This document shows positions 42,468-51,581 of a stretch of DNA of 64,000 nt, one piece after another (position 1 is the first letter of the stretch; every line of letters starts with the position of its first letter). This DNA is from Candidatus Desulfofervidus auxilii (lineage in GTDB: Bacteria; Desulfobacterota; Desulfofervidia; Desulfofervidales; Desulfofervidaceae). The notes under the pieces were generated by a model. It ran no database searches. It was not told the DNA's origin and saw only the letters and a list, made by a program, of their open reading frames with translations. The position numbers and the translations under genes were made by a program. The DNA lies in the NCBI RefSeq assembly GCF_001577525.1, contig NZ_CP013015.1, forward strand, positions 2,344,656 through 2,408,655. Direction: 5' to 3'.

Positions 42468-45140
42468 ATGCCCAAGCAAATTTATCTTATCGATGGAAGT
42501 TCCTATATTTACCGTGCTTATCATGCCTTAACCCCTCTTTCTAATTCCCGAGGATTTCCCACTCATGCCATTTATGGCGTTACCAATATGATTTTGAAGA
42601 TACTGAGAGAAAAAAAACCTGATTATATAGCGGTAGTCTTTGATGCTAAAGGCCCTACTTTCAGACATAAAGAAAGTCCTACTTACAAGGCAAATCGTCC
42701 CACTATGCCTGAAGATCTTTCTCAGCAAATACCCTACATAAAAAAAATCATCCAGGCCCTGGGTATTACTTTTTTAGAAAAAGAAGGATATGAGGCAGAT
42801 GATATTATAGCCACTTTATGTAAACAATTTGCCCATCAAGATGTAGAAATTGTTTTAGTTTCAGGAGATAAGGATTTGTGGCAATTGCTTTCTTCTAAAA
42901 CAAAATTGTGGGATTCCATGCGAGATAAAATTTTGGAAGAAAGAGACATTTTGGGAAAATACAAATTACCACCCTCACGCTTAAAAGAAGTTATGGCCCT
43001 TACTGGAGACAAAATAGATAATATTCCTGGGGTGCCAAAGGTAGGAGAAAAAACCGCTATTAAGCTTATTCAAGAATTCGGTTCTTTAGACAATCTTTTA
43101 GCCAATATAGAAAAAGTCAAGTCTCGCCTATTAAGGGAAAATTTACTCCAATATAAAAATCAAGTTTTAACTAATTTAAAGTTGGTCAGCCTTGATGAGA
43201 ATGTTCCATTAAATCTGAGACTGCAACACTTATCTCCTCAACCAATAGATAGAGAAACTTTGATAAAATTATTTACTGAACTGGACTTCAAAAAGCTCCT
43301 GAGGGAGCTTTTACCTGAACCATCTTTAGCAGAAGTGAAATATGAGTGCGTGTTAGATAAACCAACCTTAAATAGGATGATAGAGAGGCTAAAAACCAAA
43401 AAGAGTGTTGCTTTAGAAGTCCAGACTACAGAAAGAGACCCTATCTCGTCTGAACTGGTGGGCATTTCATTTTGCTGTGAACCAGGTGAGGCTTGGTATA
43501 TTCCTCTAAAGCACTTTTATCTGGGTGTGCCTTCCCAGTTACCTTTAAAAGAAGTCTTAGAAGGATTAAGAGAGATTTTAGAAGATGGAACATTCTTGAA
43601 AGTAGGACAAGAAATAAAACATACCCTTTTGGTTCTCCGAAGGTATGGGGTTGAGCTTAAGGGTGTCTATTTTGATACTATGGTAGCGGCTTATGTTTTA
43701 CAACCTGGACAGACAAGTTATAATTTAGAAGAATTGGCTCAAACCTACCTGAAAGTGAGAAAGAAGAGTTATAAGGAGCTAGTATCTAAGGATCGTAAAC
43801 CAATAACTTTCTCACAAGTTCCATTAGAAAAAGCTAAAAATTATGCCTGTGAAAAGATAGATATAATTTTAAGATTAAAACACATTCTAGCTGAAAAAAT
43901 AGAAGCCTCTTCTCAAAAAGCGTTATTTCAGAATATAGAACTACCTTTGATTCCCGTTTTAGCGGATATGCAGTGGTGGGGGGTGAAAATAGATAGTAAT
44001 TACCTAAGGAGGCTTTCTAATATCTTTAGTGATAGATTGCGGAATTTAGAAAGACGCATCTTTAAGCTGGCCGGAGAAGAATTCAATATTAGTTCCCCTG
44101 CCCAATTGCGGCATATTTTGTTTGAAAAATTGAAATTACCTGTGATCAAGAAAACAAGAGGTAAAACAGGTTATTCTACAGATGCTGAAGTCTTAAATAG
44201 TCTAGCCGTTATTCATCCTTTACCTCAAGAAGTAATTAATTATAGAAATCTGATGAAGCTTAAATCGGGCTATATAGATGCCTTACCTAAAATGGTTAAT
44301 CCTAAAACAGGGCGTATCCATACTTCCTATAATCAAACGGTCACGGCTACAGGACGTTTGAGTAGTAGTGAACCCAATTTACAGAATATTCCAACACGGG
44401 GGGAAGATGGAAAAAGTATTCGCTGTGCCTTTATCCCTGAGACAGGTTGGCTTTATTTAGCAGCAGATTACTCTCAGATTGAATTAAGACTTCTTGCTCA
44501 TTTTTCAGATGATGTTGCTTTAATAGAGGCGTTTCACCGCGGAGAGGACATTCATTCCCGCACAGCTTCTGAGATATTTCAAGTTAAACCCCAATTAGTT
44601 ACACCAGATATGCGACGACAGGCTAAAGTAATCAACTTTGGCATTATTTATGGAATGAGTCCTTATGGTCTTTCTAAAGAATTAGGTATTGATGTAGCCA
44701 CAGCTAAAAAATATATTGAGGAATATTTTGCCCGTTATCCTGGAGTTAATGAATATATTGAAAATAGCCTTAATAAGGCCAGAAAAAACGGCTATGTTGA
44801 GACTTTTTTTAAGCATAAACGTTTCATTCCTCAAATAAACAGCAAAAATAGTATCCTACGTAAATTTGCTGAAAGGGTAGCGATTAATACTCCTATTCAG
44901 GGCACAGCAGCAGAAATAATAAAGTTAGCCATGATTCATCTATGGCAGGTTATTAAAGAAAGGCATTTAAAGACAAAAATGATTATGCAAGTTCATGATG
45001 AGCTTATTTTTGAACTACCTCCTCAAGAAGAGCAAACTTTAAAATCATTAGTTAAAGATATTATGGAAGGGGTAGTGAATTTAAAAGTGCCCTTAAAAGT
45101 CAACATTAAAATAGGAAAGAACTGGGCTGAGGTAAGTTAA
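42468..45140 (+). CDS. polA: DNA polymerase I with inactive proofreading domain
   Basis: An 890-residue protein. Residues 1-290 are the 5'-3' exonuclease (IYLIDGSSYIYRAYHAL, YEADDIIATL, GDKIDNIPGVPKVGEKTA). The middle domain aligns with the 3'-5' exonuclease but has lost its acidic residues: VALEVQTTERD where E. coli has D-x-E, VGQEIKHTLL where the second Asp should be, and YACEKID for the third motif. The polymerase is intact: DYSQIELRLLAH near 668, RRQAKVINFGIIYGMS near 716 and MQVHDEL near 840. It fills gaps and removes primers but should not proofread, as in Taq polymerase. Confidence 0.95.
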   Translation: MPKQIYLIDGSSYIYRAYHALTPLSNSRGFPTHAIYGVTNMILKILREKKPDYIAVVFDAKGPTFRHKESPTYKANRPTMPEDLSQQIPYIKKIIQALGITFLEKEGYEADDIIATLCKQFAHQDVEIVLVSGDKDLWQLLSSKTKLWDSMRDKILEERDILGKYKLPPSRLKEVMALTGDKIDNIPGVPKVGEKTAIKLIQEFGSLDNLLANIEKVKSRLLRENLLQYKNQVLTNLKLVSLDENVPLNLRLQHLSPQPIDRETLIKLFTELDFKKLLRELLPEPSLAEVKYECVLDKPTLNRMIERLKTKKSVALEVQTTERDPISSELVGISFCCEPGEAWYIPLKHFYLGVPSQLPLKEVLEGLREILEDGTFLKVGQEIKHTLLVLRRYGVELKGVYFDTMVAAYVLQPGQTSYNLEELAQTYLKVRKKSYKELVSKDRKPITFSQVPLEKAKNYACEKIDIILRLKHILAEKIEASSQKALFQNIELPLIPVLADMQWWGVKIDSNYLRRLSNIFSDRLRNLERRIFKLAGEEFNISSPAQLRHILFEKLKLPVIKKTRGKTGYSTDAEVLNSLAVIHPLPQEVINYRNLMKLKSGYIDALPKMVNPKTGRIHTSYNQTVTATGRLSSSEPNLQNIPTRGEDGKSIRCAFIPETGWLYLAADYSQIELRLLAHFSDDVALIEAFHRGEDIHSRTASEIFQVKPQLVTPDMRRQAKVINFGIIYGMSPYGLSKELGIDVATAKKYIEEYFARYPGVNEYIENSLNKARKNGYVETFFKHKRFIPQINSKNSILRKFAERVAINTPIQGTAAEIIKLAMIHLWQVIKERHLKTKMIMQVHDELIFELPPQEEQTLKSLVKDIMEGVVNLKVPLKVNIKIGKNWAEVS

Positions 45141-45149
45141 AATGCTCTT

Positions 45150-45419
45150 TTATTTTTCCACAATAAATACAATTTCCCCTTTTTCGGTAAAACCCATAGT
45201 GTGCCGAATAATGGTTTTAAGATAAACAGGGTCGGTTTGGATACGTTTAATTTGTTTTTTTAATTTTTGGTTTTCAGTAACTAACCGTTGATTTTGGGCA
45301 TGAATATTCTGATAGGTTTTTTGAAGGGAAATAAAATCTAAATAGCCATTTTTGCCAAATAAAAGCAAAATTATAGAAAAAACTAAAGTAATTATGATGA
45401 AAAAAAACTCCTTCCGCAT
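45150..45419 (-). CDS. ftsB: FtsB/DivIC-like septum protein
   Basis: An 89-residue protein: a short cytoplasmic start, one membrane helix (FFFIIITLVFSIILLLFG), then a coiled coil (YQNIHAQNQRLVTENQKLKK) and a C-terminal region RIQTDPVYLKTIIRHTMGF with the D-P-x-Y-x-E-x-x-AR-like motif of FtsB. It links FtsL and FtsQ in the divisome. The gene is convergent with polA, with nine bases between the stops. Confidence 0.8.
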   Translation of the reverse strand: MRKEFFFIIITLVFSIILLLFGKNGYLDFISLQKTYQNIHAQNQRLVTENQKLKKQIKRIQTDPVYLKTIIRHTMGFTEKGEIVFIVEK

Positions 45420-45507
45420 AATTTTTTAATATAACATGTATTTTTTATAAAAAGCAAGTCCAAATTTTACCCAAAATCCTTGTTTGTCCTACAAGAAACC
45501 CCGTAAG

Positions 45508-45549
45508 CCTGTCTGCCCCCGCCTGCCTGTCGGGCAGGGAACAGGCAGG
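45508..45549. repeat. GC-rich palindromic repeat
   Basis: CCTGTCTGCC... and ...GAACAGGCAGG frame an inner GCCTGCCTGTC/GGGCAGG pair. It is one of six members of the CCTGCC/GGCAGG family in the window, in strong contrast to the AT-rich surroundings. Confidence 0.75.
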
Positions 45550-45623
45550 TATGCTATAATAAAGCGATTTTGAGAAATACCTTTCACCTAAAAGGTGAAA
45601 ATACACTCACGGGGGTAAGAACA

Positions 45624-46050
45624 GGCTATTGAGGATATAAGAGAGATTAAAGTAGATGAAGGCTTAAGGGAATTATATTGTAACGTCCGCACGTTTGATA
45701 TAGATGCGACGGGTATTTCAGGACAAAAGAAGGAAGCAGAGATGACCTGCAGCCAGAAACCTGGAGTTTATAAAGCAGTGTGAAAGGCAGATGTCTAAAG
45801 GCAACCTGTCTGCCCCTGCCGGCAGGCGGGGACAGGCAGGAAAGAAGATGAATGGAGGCCATACGAAAATAGACATATTGCCGAGACAGTACATTGCATG
45901 GAAAAGACAAATCAGGCATTTAGGCTAATTGTGGTAAGGAGACCCTATCAGCCAAGGCTACGCCGTAAGATATGGATATTTTGCTGTGATAGTTCATAAA
46001 GAATCTTTGTTTATTAAAGGGAATTATTTTAAGAAAGGAGAGCTGCGTCT
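45624..46050 (+). pseudogene. Degraded IS1380-like transposase
   Basis: The first fragment reads RTFDIDATGISGQKKEAEMT, which matches the DDE-transposase core D-x-D-A-T-x-I-x-G-x-K-x-E-A. After a stop and a GC-rich repeat, a second fragment reads HIAETVHCMEKTNQAFRLIV and VVRRPYQPRL, then shifts frame into RYGYFAVIV. Both pieces are in the order of IS1380-type transposases. At least one stop, one frameshift and an inserted repeat disable it. No clear terminal inverted repeats were found. Confidence 0.65.
45805..45840. repeat. GC-rich palindromic repeat inside the transposase relic
   Basis: CCTGTCTGCCCCTGCC is followed by GGCAGGCGGGGACAGGCAGG, a near-palindrome with a TGCC/GGCA centre. It separates the two transposase fragments, as if inserted into the dead gene. 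Confidence 0.75.
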
Positions 46051-46162
46051 TAAATAGGTCATTTTTCGCTTAATTTAAGAGTTATTGTAAGTATTTACTT
46101 TCCTGCGGCAGACAGCTTAGATGAAAATTTCTACCTTTCTCTCCTAATTTTTTCTCATTTTC

Positions 46163-46966
46163 TTGTTTAAATACCCTTATCCCCAAATCAATCGCGGATT
46201 TTGGCGGGCAGTGGCTGTTTTGGGCTCTAAGGTAGCCGAGGAACTCTTTCCTAATGAATCTCCCATTGGGAGCATATCCTTATTGATTAGAAGGCTCTCT
46301 GTGCAGGTAATAGGGGTCTTGGGGGAAAGGGGTGGGGCTATAGGGAGGAAATATTTGGACGATAGGATTGTCATACCTATTACAACATTAATGAGGAGAA
46401 TCCTAAATGAAGAAAGGTATATAACCCTAATCCGTGTAAGGACTTCTGCCCCCTTAAAGGAAACAGCAGAAAATATAAGGGCACTTCTTCGAAGAAACCA
46501 TGGCCTTTCAGGAAGCAAGCCCGATGACTTTAGGATTAGGACAGCAGAAGAGGTATTGAAATATCTAATGGTAGTCTCAGGTACACTCATTATATTCTTG
46601 GGGACTTCTGGGGTAATATGCCTTCTTGTTGGCGGCTTTATCTTGGCAAATCTATTTTATCTCTCTATAAATGAAAGAAGAAAGGAGATCGGCATAAAAA
46701 GGGCATTTGGGACCAGGGAAAAGGATATCTTCAGATTCTTTCTCTTAGAGATAGTGGTTACTACTATATTTGGAGGAATTTTGGGGATACTATTGGCACT
46801 TATAGGGGGATTTGTCTTAGAACATTTTGGGAATATCCCTATGGTCTTCTCTTATAAGGTATGGTCAATTGTATTTATATTGAGTCTCTTAGTAGGCCTT
46901 ATCTCAGGCATGAGGCTAGCTATGAGGGCAGCCAAGATTGCCCCCATTTTGGCAATAAGAGGTTGA
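46163..46966 (+). pseudogene. 5'-truncated MacB/FtsX-type ABC permease
   Basis: Coding similarity starts at RAVAVLGSKVAEELFPNES (base 46206), in the middle of the periplasmic domain of a MacB-like permease. The first helix and the first half of the periplasmic domain are missing. The last three helices are intact (SGVICLLVGGFILANLFYLS, RRKEIGIKRAFGTREKDI, LLVGLISGMRLAMRAAKI). The truncation point coincides with the end of a 21-bp dispersed repeat (46185-46205). The next permease starts at its stop, so this was the first of two in an exporter operon. Confidence 0.75.
46185..46205. repeat. 21-bp dispersed repeat, copy 2
   Basis: Exact reverse complement of 13025-13045. It ends one base before the surviving part of the permease pseudogene begins, so the repeat marks the breakpoint. 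Confidence 0.7.
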
Positions 46967-48170
46967 GAGAGAATATCTTAATCAAGGTAGCCTGGCAACA
47001 CCTCACCCTCCACAAAAGGAGGACCCCCCTTTCACTTTTAGGCATTCTATTTGGCATTTTGGCCTTGGTAGCGGTAGGAAACGTCTCTTTGGCAATGAAA
47101 AGGAGGATGGAGATAGAACTGAATAAGTTTGGGCCAAATCTCGTTATAGTCCGTGCAGGGGTAGTCTATGTCCACGGTCGTTCCCAAAGGCAATTCTCCT
47201 TTGCAAAGACGCTAAGAGATGTTAAGGCTATAAGGCATTCTATCTTGGGGATAGATATAGCCATCCCCCTCTCTGAAAAGGAGTTTTCTATAAGGTATAA
47301 ACAAAATAAGACAACAGCCAGGCTTATAGGAGCAGGCCCAAAGATCTTTGAGTTGAGGAACCTGGGGCTCTTAAAAGGAAAATTCTATTCAGAAGGGGAT
47401 GAAAGACTTGCCCCAAGGAATGTAGTCTTGGGGTATAAGGTTTGGTAGACCCTATTTTCTGGAGGGGATGCAATTGATAAGACTATATTGATCCGTCGTG
47501 TGCCTTGTAAGGTAATTGGCATCCTAGAGAAAAAGGGGGTTGACCTAGCAGGTGAGGATCAGGATAGCGTAATTTATACCCCACTTAATACCATGATGAG
47601 GCGTTTTTTAAATGTAGACTATTTCTCTACTATCCTCATTAAGGCAAAGGAGAAGAAAAATATTGCCAATATCAAAGAAGAGACAGAAAGGCTTTTAAGG
47701 AAAAGGCACAAAATAGGGCCTGGGGCAAAGATGACTTTACTGTCTATACCCTTTCTGAGATGACAAAAAAGAAAGAGGAGGGCCTAAAACTGGTTTCTCT
47801 CTTGAGTAAGATGGCAGCAACTATATCCTTTTCCATAGGGGTCTTAGGCATCTTTGCCATGATGCTCCTCTCTGTATCAGAAAGGAAGAGGGAGATTGGG
47901 ATAAAGAGGGCAGTAGGTGCAAAAAGGAGGGATATCCTGATTCAATTTTTGGGTGAGTCACTCTTTATCTCCCTTTTTGGTGGAATAGGAGGGGTAGTAT
48001 TGGGAATTATAATTAGCCTTATTATAATTATCTCTGGACTACCCTTGGTGATAAACCCAATACACCTTGCCCTAGCATTTTTTATCAGTATTTCCTTAGG
48101 GGTCTTATCAGGCCTATATCCTGCCTACCTTGCCACATCCATAGAACCACTAGAGGTCCTAAAGGCCTAG
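46963..48170 (+). pseudogene. Second MacB-type ABC permease, broken by an amber codon and a frameshift
   Basis: The frame opens with a TTG overlapping the previous stop (TTGA), giving RENILIKVAWQHLTLHKRR, the usual permease N-terminus, then the first helix and periplasmic domain. TAG at 47446-47448 interrupts it (VVLGYKVW, stop, TLFSGGDAIDKTI); the same frame then continues. Near 47735 the frame shifts: KDDFTVYTLSEMTKKK is in another frame, consistent with loss of one A in an A-run. The last three helices read through to the end (LLSVSERKREIGIKRAVGAK). No ATP-binding subunit gene is present. Confidence 0.8.
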
Positions 48171-51100
48171 CTTACAGGTAAAGTAACCTTAAAATACCAT
48201 AAATAATAAGGAGAGGTACTCCAGTTAAAGGTATTAAGGTCAGTATTTGCAGGCACTACTAGTACATAGCCCCAGTAATCACCAGGCAGTAATGATGCTA
48301 CATCCCCTGTAAAGATGACTTGGTCTAGAGGTTCAACTTGTTCTGTCCTCCAAGGCACAATAGATGCTAAATCAGTGAAAAGTACTAAGTTATTATTGCT
48401 GTCAAAGAGATAGATATTCCCATCAGGAAGGGCAATAGCTACATAGATATCCACTGGTCCTGAAAAGGTAGGAAGGGCTACCCTTACTGTGGCAGTACCT
48501 GTAGTCATGTCCCCAAAGGAGAATGGCCTTGCTAAAAATGGATCTTTGTTTATGACAGGTGCAGTGACGGGGTCATAATAGATAAAATTAGGGCTATTAG
48601 GCACAGGCATCTGGTAACCAGGGATGCCCCCTACCCTAAGGGATGGGTCTCCAAAGAGGACAAATTTCTGGAACATAAAGAACTTTGCTACAGGATACCA
48701 GTATCGTATCCGTTCAAGCGTTGTCTCATCTTCGTTTATTTTTATCTCCTCGTCCCACCACTCCGGCACTGTCTTAGCGGCATGTTCATTGTAATACTTA
48801 ATTACTGCCTCCCTCCACATATCCCCTATTAATCTGTACCCATGTGTATATGCCTCAAATAGCCATTTTCCTAAATCATATTGGGGATCCTGAGAGGCAC
48901 GACTGCAGGCATAATAGGCAATGGCACCACAATGAGGACATTCACAAATCAAAAACTCAGGATAGGAACCCTCTCTCTCTTCATCCTGTATAGTAGCAGG
49001 TTGTGGTGGCCAGCTATAACAATCGAAATGCTCACCTGCTTTAAAGCCTGCGTGTGAAATCCCATAAATATCTTTATACCCATCAAACATCAAAGAACTT
49101 GGGCCAAATTCACCTGCAAGGCATCCACCATGAAAGACTATGGGAAACATAGGCTTATTTTGATCCTCTTGGACTTTCTGCCAGTCCCTAGTCCGTTGTC
49201 CCATCCTCCCAGGACCATGGTCCATAAAATAAAGAAATCCTATCCCCTCTTGAAGCCCGGCTCTTATATCATCATCACCAGGCTCTTCATGTGTTATAAC
49301 TAATTCTGTATCAAATCCAGCCGATTGCATAATATCGAACGTCTGTTCGCCTGCATCTACCCAATCGTCTCTTTCATCGCTTGCAATAACTAATGCCCTT
49401 TTAAACCAATCACTATTCCAAGCACATGACTCATATGCAATTACCTTATCTACATAGTTTTCTACCTGCTCAACAGTAGAGGCAGGCACCCTGCCCACAG
49501 CTACATCTGGGATATAGTCAATCCCCTCTGGATTTAAGTTATCCCTATATATCTCTCCAAAATAATCATTGCCATTGCTGTCCCATGTCTCAAATTGTCC
49601 ACTACTGTCATAAAGGTCTGCATAATAGAGGTCTGTCAGTGTAAAGTTATTAACAAAGGCACTCATCCCATCATGCCAATCCCCACCATTGCACCAATTC
49701 CAGCCCCAATCAGGGTTATTTAAATATTCTGTCATAAATGGCTTGCCTTCTTCATAGGCCCTAAATGTATACCTTACAGGTAATTTCTCTGAGTCCCCTA
49801 CCAGCATGACATAGCGCACCCCATGCTCCCGATAATAATAGTCAATGCTATACTTTATCCTCTCTGCATTATCCCTTCCATAGGTAAGCCTTTCCCAGCT
49901 CACTATATAAGTAGGGATGCCCGTACTATTTTTCCAATCCACAAGGCGCTGTAAAGGATTCCAGAATTCCTCAGCAGTGACTATAAGTAAGGCACCTGAA
50001 ATAGTATTCCATGGGGCATCAAAATAAAGCCCCTTTTTTCCATAATAAGAAAAAACCACACCTCCACCCCCTGCCCATGCCCCTGGTGAGTAGACAATCC
50101 TAGGGGCTACATCCTCTGGCCAGGATGTGACATCCTGATCATTTACCTCTGTGATATCATGCCAATTCAATGGGTCTGATTGTGATGTCCAGGCCCAATA
50201 GGCCCTCCGGTAGGTGGCTTCTTCATCGTATATATAGACCATATTTATATATTGATTTGGATAACCTTTATAATATTTGATATCAGCTATATATTCATCA
50301 ATATATACATGCTGTGAGATGTCAGTATAAGAAGGGAGATACTGTTCAGAGATATAACACATTTGTAAATCTATTCGACGTGGGACTTGAGCACCACCCC
50401 TATCCACATTATACAATATCCAGGCACCAGAATTATCCACATTGGCAGCCGCCACCCTTGGGTCATATTTTGGATAGTTATCATGCTTTAATTCTTGCTG
50501 CGTCCAAGTTGATCCCCAATCACTAGATTTCAATAGATAAATGGCACTGCCTGTAGCTGTATGACCACTGTAAGCAACATAGAGATTATTAGGAGGCCCC
50601 CAGGCTATACTTGCCCTTTTGCCTTCAGCCTCTGTCCAATCAAAGGTTTGACTATAACATTGAGATATCTCTTCTTTACACCCATCAGCACCACAAACTA
50701 GGGAGGATCGAAAAATCCTTATTTTCTTTCTACCAGTCCCAGCATCTTCTAACCAGACAACATAAAAGGTCGGAGGCTTGAAAGTAACATCAAAACTGCT
50801 CTCTATAATAGGGGTATCACTTAGTCGGTGTCCTGAAAAGTTCCAATAGCTTAAATAATATTGATGCATATAGAGATATCCTTCCCCATCAAGATGGAAG
50901 ACCTTAAGTTCATTTCTATCTTCATCCACAATCAGTTTCAGCCTTAGGATGTTTGAAGGAATAGTTTGTGTTCCTACCCATGGATTGGTTATAGGATTCA
51001 TCTCAGTCCAGCTAAATCCATGGTCTTTTGATTGATAAATGCGAATCTTATCCTCTCCCTCTACCTGAAAGGCCACAAACATAGTGCCATCCATGGCATA

Positions 51101-51235
51101 ATCCACATCAAAGCAATTTATAGTACCCTCTGTCCAGATAGGGATATCAGGCCCCCAAGCAAGGGCACTGATGCTATAAATAGACAAACAGACCATAAAA
51201 ATTAGCCCAATTTTTTTAAGATTAAATTTCTTCAT
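48167..51235 (-). CDS. Exported C25 (gingipain-like) cysteine peptidase
   Basis: About 1022 residues. The ATG at 51235 gives a signal peptide (KKFNLKKIGLIFMVCLSIYS, ending SALA) and has GGAAGGGAAGG upstream. Residues 25-400 are beta-rich, with sialidase-like Asp-box-type stretches (SKDHGFSWTEM, SSDWGSTWTQQ). The peptidase domain starts near 415 (ALLIVTAEEFWNPLQRLVDW). VMLVGD and GRVPAS are conserved landmarks. The catalytic His is in MDHGPG near 655 and the Cys in VFHGGCLAGEF near 690. An Ig-like domain follows, without a type IX sorting signal. It probably digests external protein. The only intact gene in a decaying region. Confidence 0.8.
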   Translation of the reverse strand: MKKFNLKKIGLIFMVCLSIYSISALAWGPDIPIWTEGTINCFDVDYAMDGTMFVAFQVEGEDKIRIYQSKDHGFSWTEMNPITNPWVGTQTIPSNILRLKLIVDEDRNELKVFHLDGEGYLYMHQYYLSYWNFSGHRLSDTPIIESSFDVTFKPPTFYVVWLEDAGTGRKKIRIFRSSLVCGADGCKEEISQCYSQTFDWTEAEGKRASIAWGPPNNLYVAYSGHTATGSAIYLLKSSDWGSTWTQQELKHDNYPKYDPRVAAANVDNSGAWILYNVDRGGAQVPRRIDLQMCYISEQYLPSYTDISQHVYIDEYIADIKYYKGYPNQYINMVYIYDEEATYRRAYWAWTSQSDPLNWHDITEVNDQDVTSWPEDVAPRIVYSPGAWAGGGGVVFSYYGKKGLYFDAPWNTISGALLIVTAEEFWNPLQRLVDWKNSTGIPTYIVSWERLTYGRDNAERIKYSIDYYYREHGVRYVMLVGDSEKLPVRYTFRAYEEGKPFMTEYLNNPDWGWNWCNGGDWHDGMSAFVNNFTLTDLYYADLYDSSGQFETWDSNGNDYFGEIYRDNLNPEGIDYIPDVAVGRVPASTVEQVENYVDKVIAYESCAWNSDWFKRALVIASDERDDWVDAGEQTFDIMQSAGFDTELVITHEEPGDDDIRAGLQEGIGFLYFMDHGPGRMGQRTRDWQKVQEDQNKPMFPIVFHGGCLAGEFGPSSLMFDGYKDIYGISHAGFKAGEHFDCYSWPPQPATIQDEEREGSYPEFLICECPHCGAIAYYACSRASQDPQYDLGKWLFEAYTHGYRLIGDMWREAVIKYYNEHAAKTVPEWWDEEIKINEDETTLERIRYWYPVAKFFMFQKFVLFGDPSLRVGGIPGYQMPVPNSPNFIYYDPVTAPVINKDPFLARPFSFGDMTTGTATVRVALPTFSGPVDIYVAIALPDGNIYLFDSNNNLVLFTDLASIVPWRTEQVEPLDQVIFTGDVASLLPGDYWGYVLVVPANTDLNTFNWSTSPYYLWYFKVTLPVS

Positions 51236-51313
51236 TGCCTTCCCTTCCAATAATTATCAAGCTTAATATTGTTTTATATCAAAAGTTTAAAAAAATCAAT
51301 ATTTATCTTTACC

Positions 51314-51419
51314 CAACCTGTTCCCTAGTTTAGCACGCCGTTTTCCGTTTCACTTCGCACCCTTTGGGCTTACGGCTTTGACAGTGCTTTGCAGCGTGCT
51401 CCTGAAAAATTAAGGTTGG
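51314..51419. repeat. About 106-bp imperfect inverted repeat
   Basis: CCAACCT, 12 bases, AGCACGC on the left mirror GCGTGCT, 12 bases, AGGTTGG on the right with equal spacing. An inner GCCGT/ACGGC can also pair. It lies between the C25 peptidase and the kinase relic and could be a folded RNA element or a small non-autonomous mobile element. Confidence 0.45.
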
Positions 51420-51517
51420 CGAGAAAGAAAAAAACTTTTTCCTTTCAACCAACCCTACTTTTATCACTGTCACCTAAAAGATGAAACAACCAATACCAAA
51501 GGTTTATAAAGAGTGCT

Positions 51518-51581
51518 CGCCCGCCTGCCTGCCTGTCGTCAGACACGGCCGTCAGGCAGGCCCGCCTGCCGTCAGACAGGG
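51518..51581. repeat. GC-rich palindromic repeat cluster
   Basis: Several CCTGCC/GGCAGG and CCTGTC/GACAGG units packed in 64 bases. It sits exactly at the edge of the histidine kinase relic, where the surviving ATPase-domain fragment is cut off. Confidence 0.75.

Noticed and set aside
47488-47763. Middle part of the second permease as a separate gene
   Set aside because: It continues the same frame after the TAG and has no start signal; it is an internal piece of the pseudogene.
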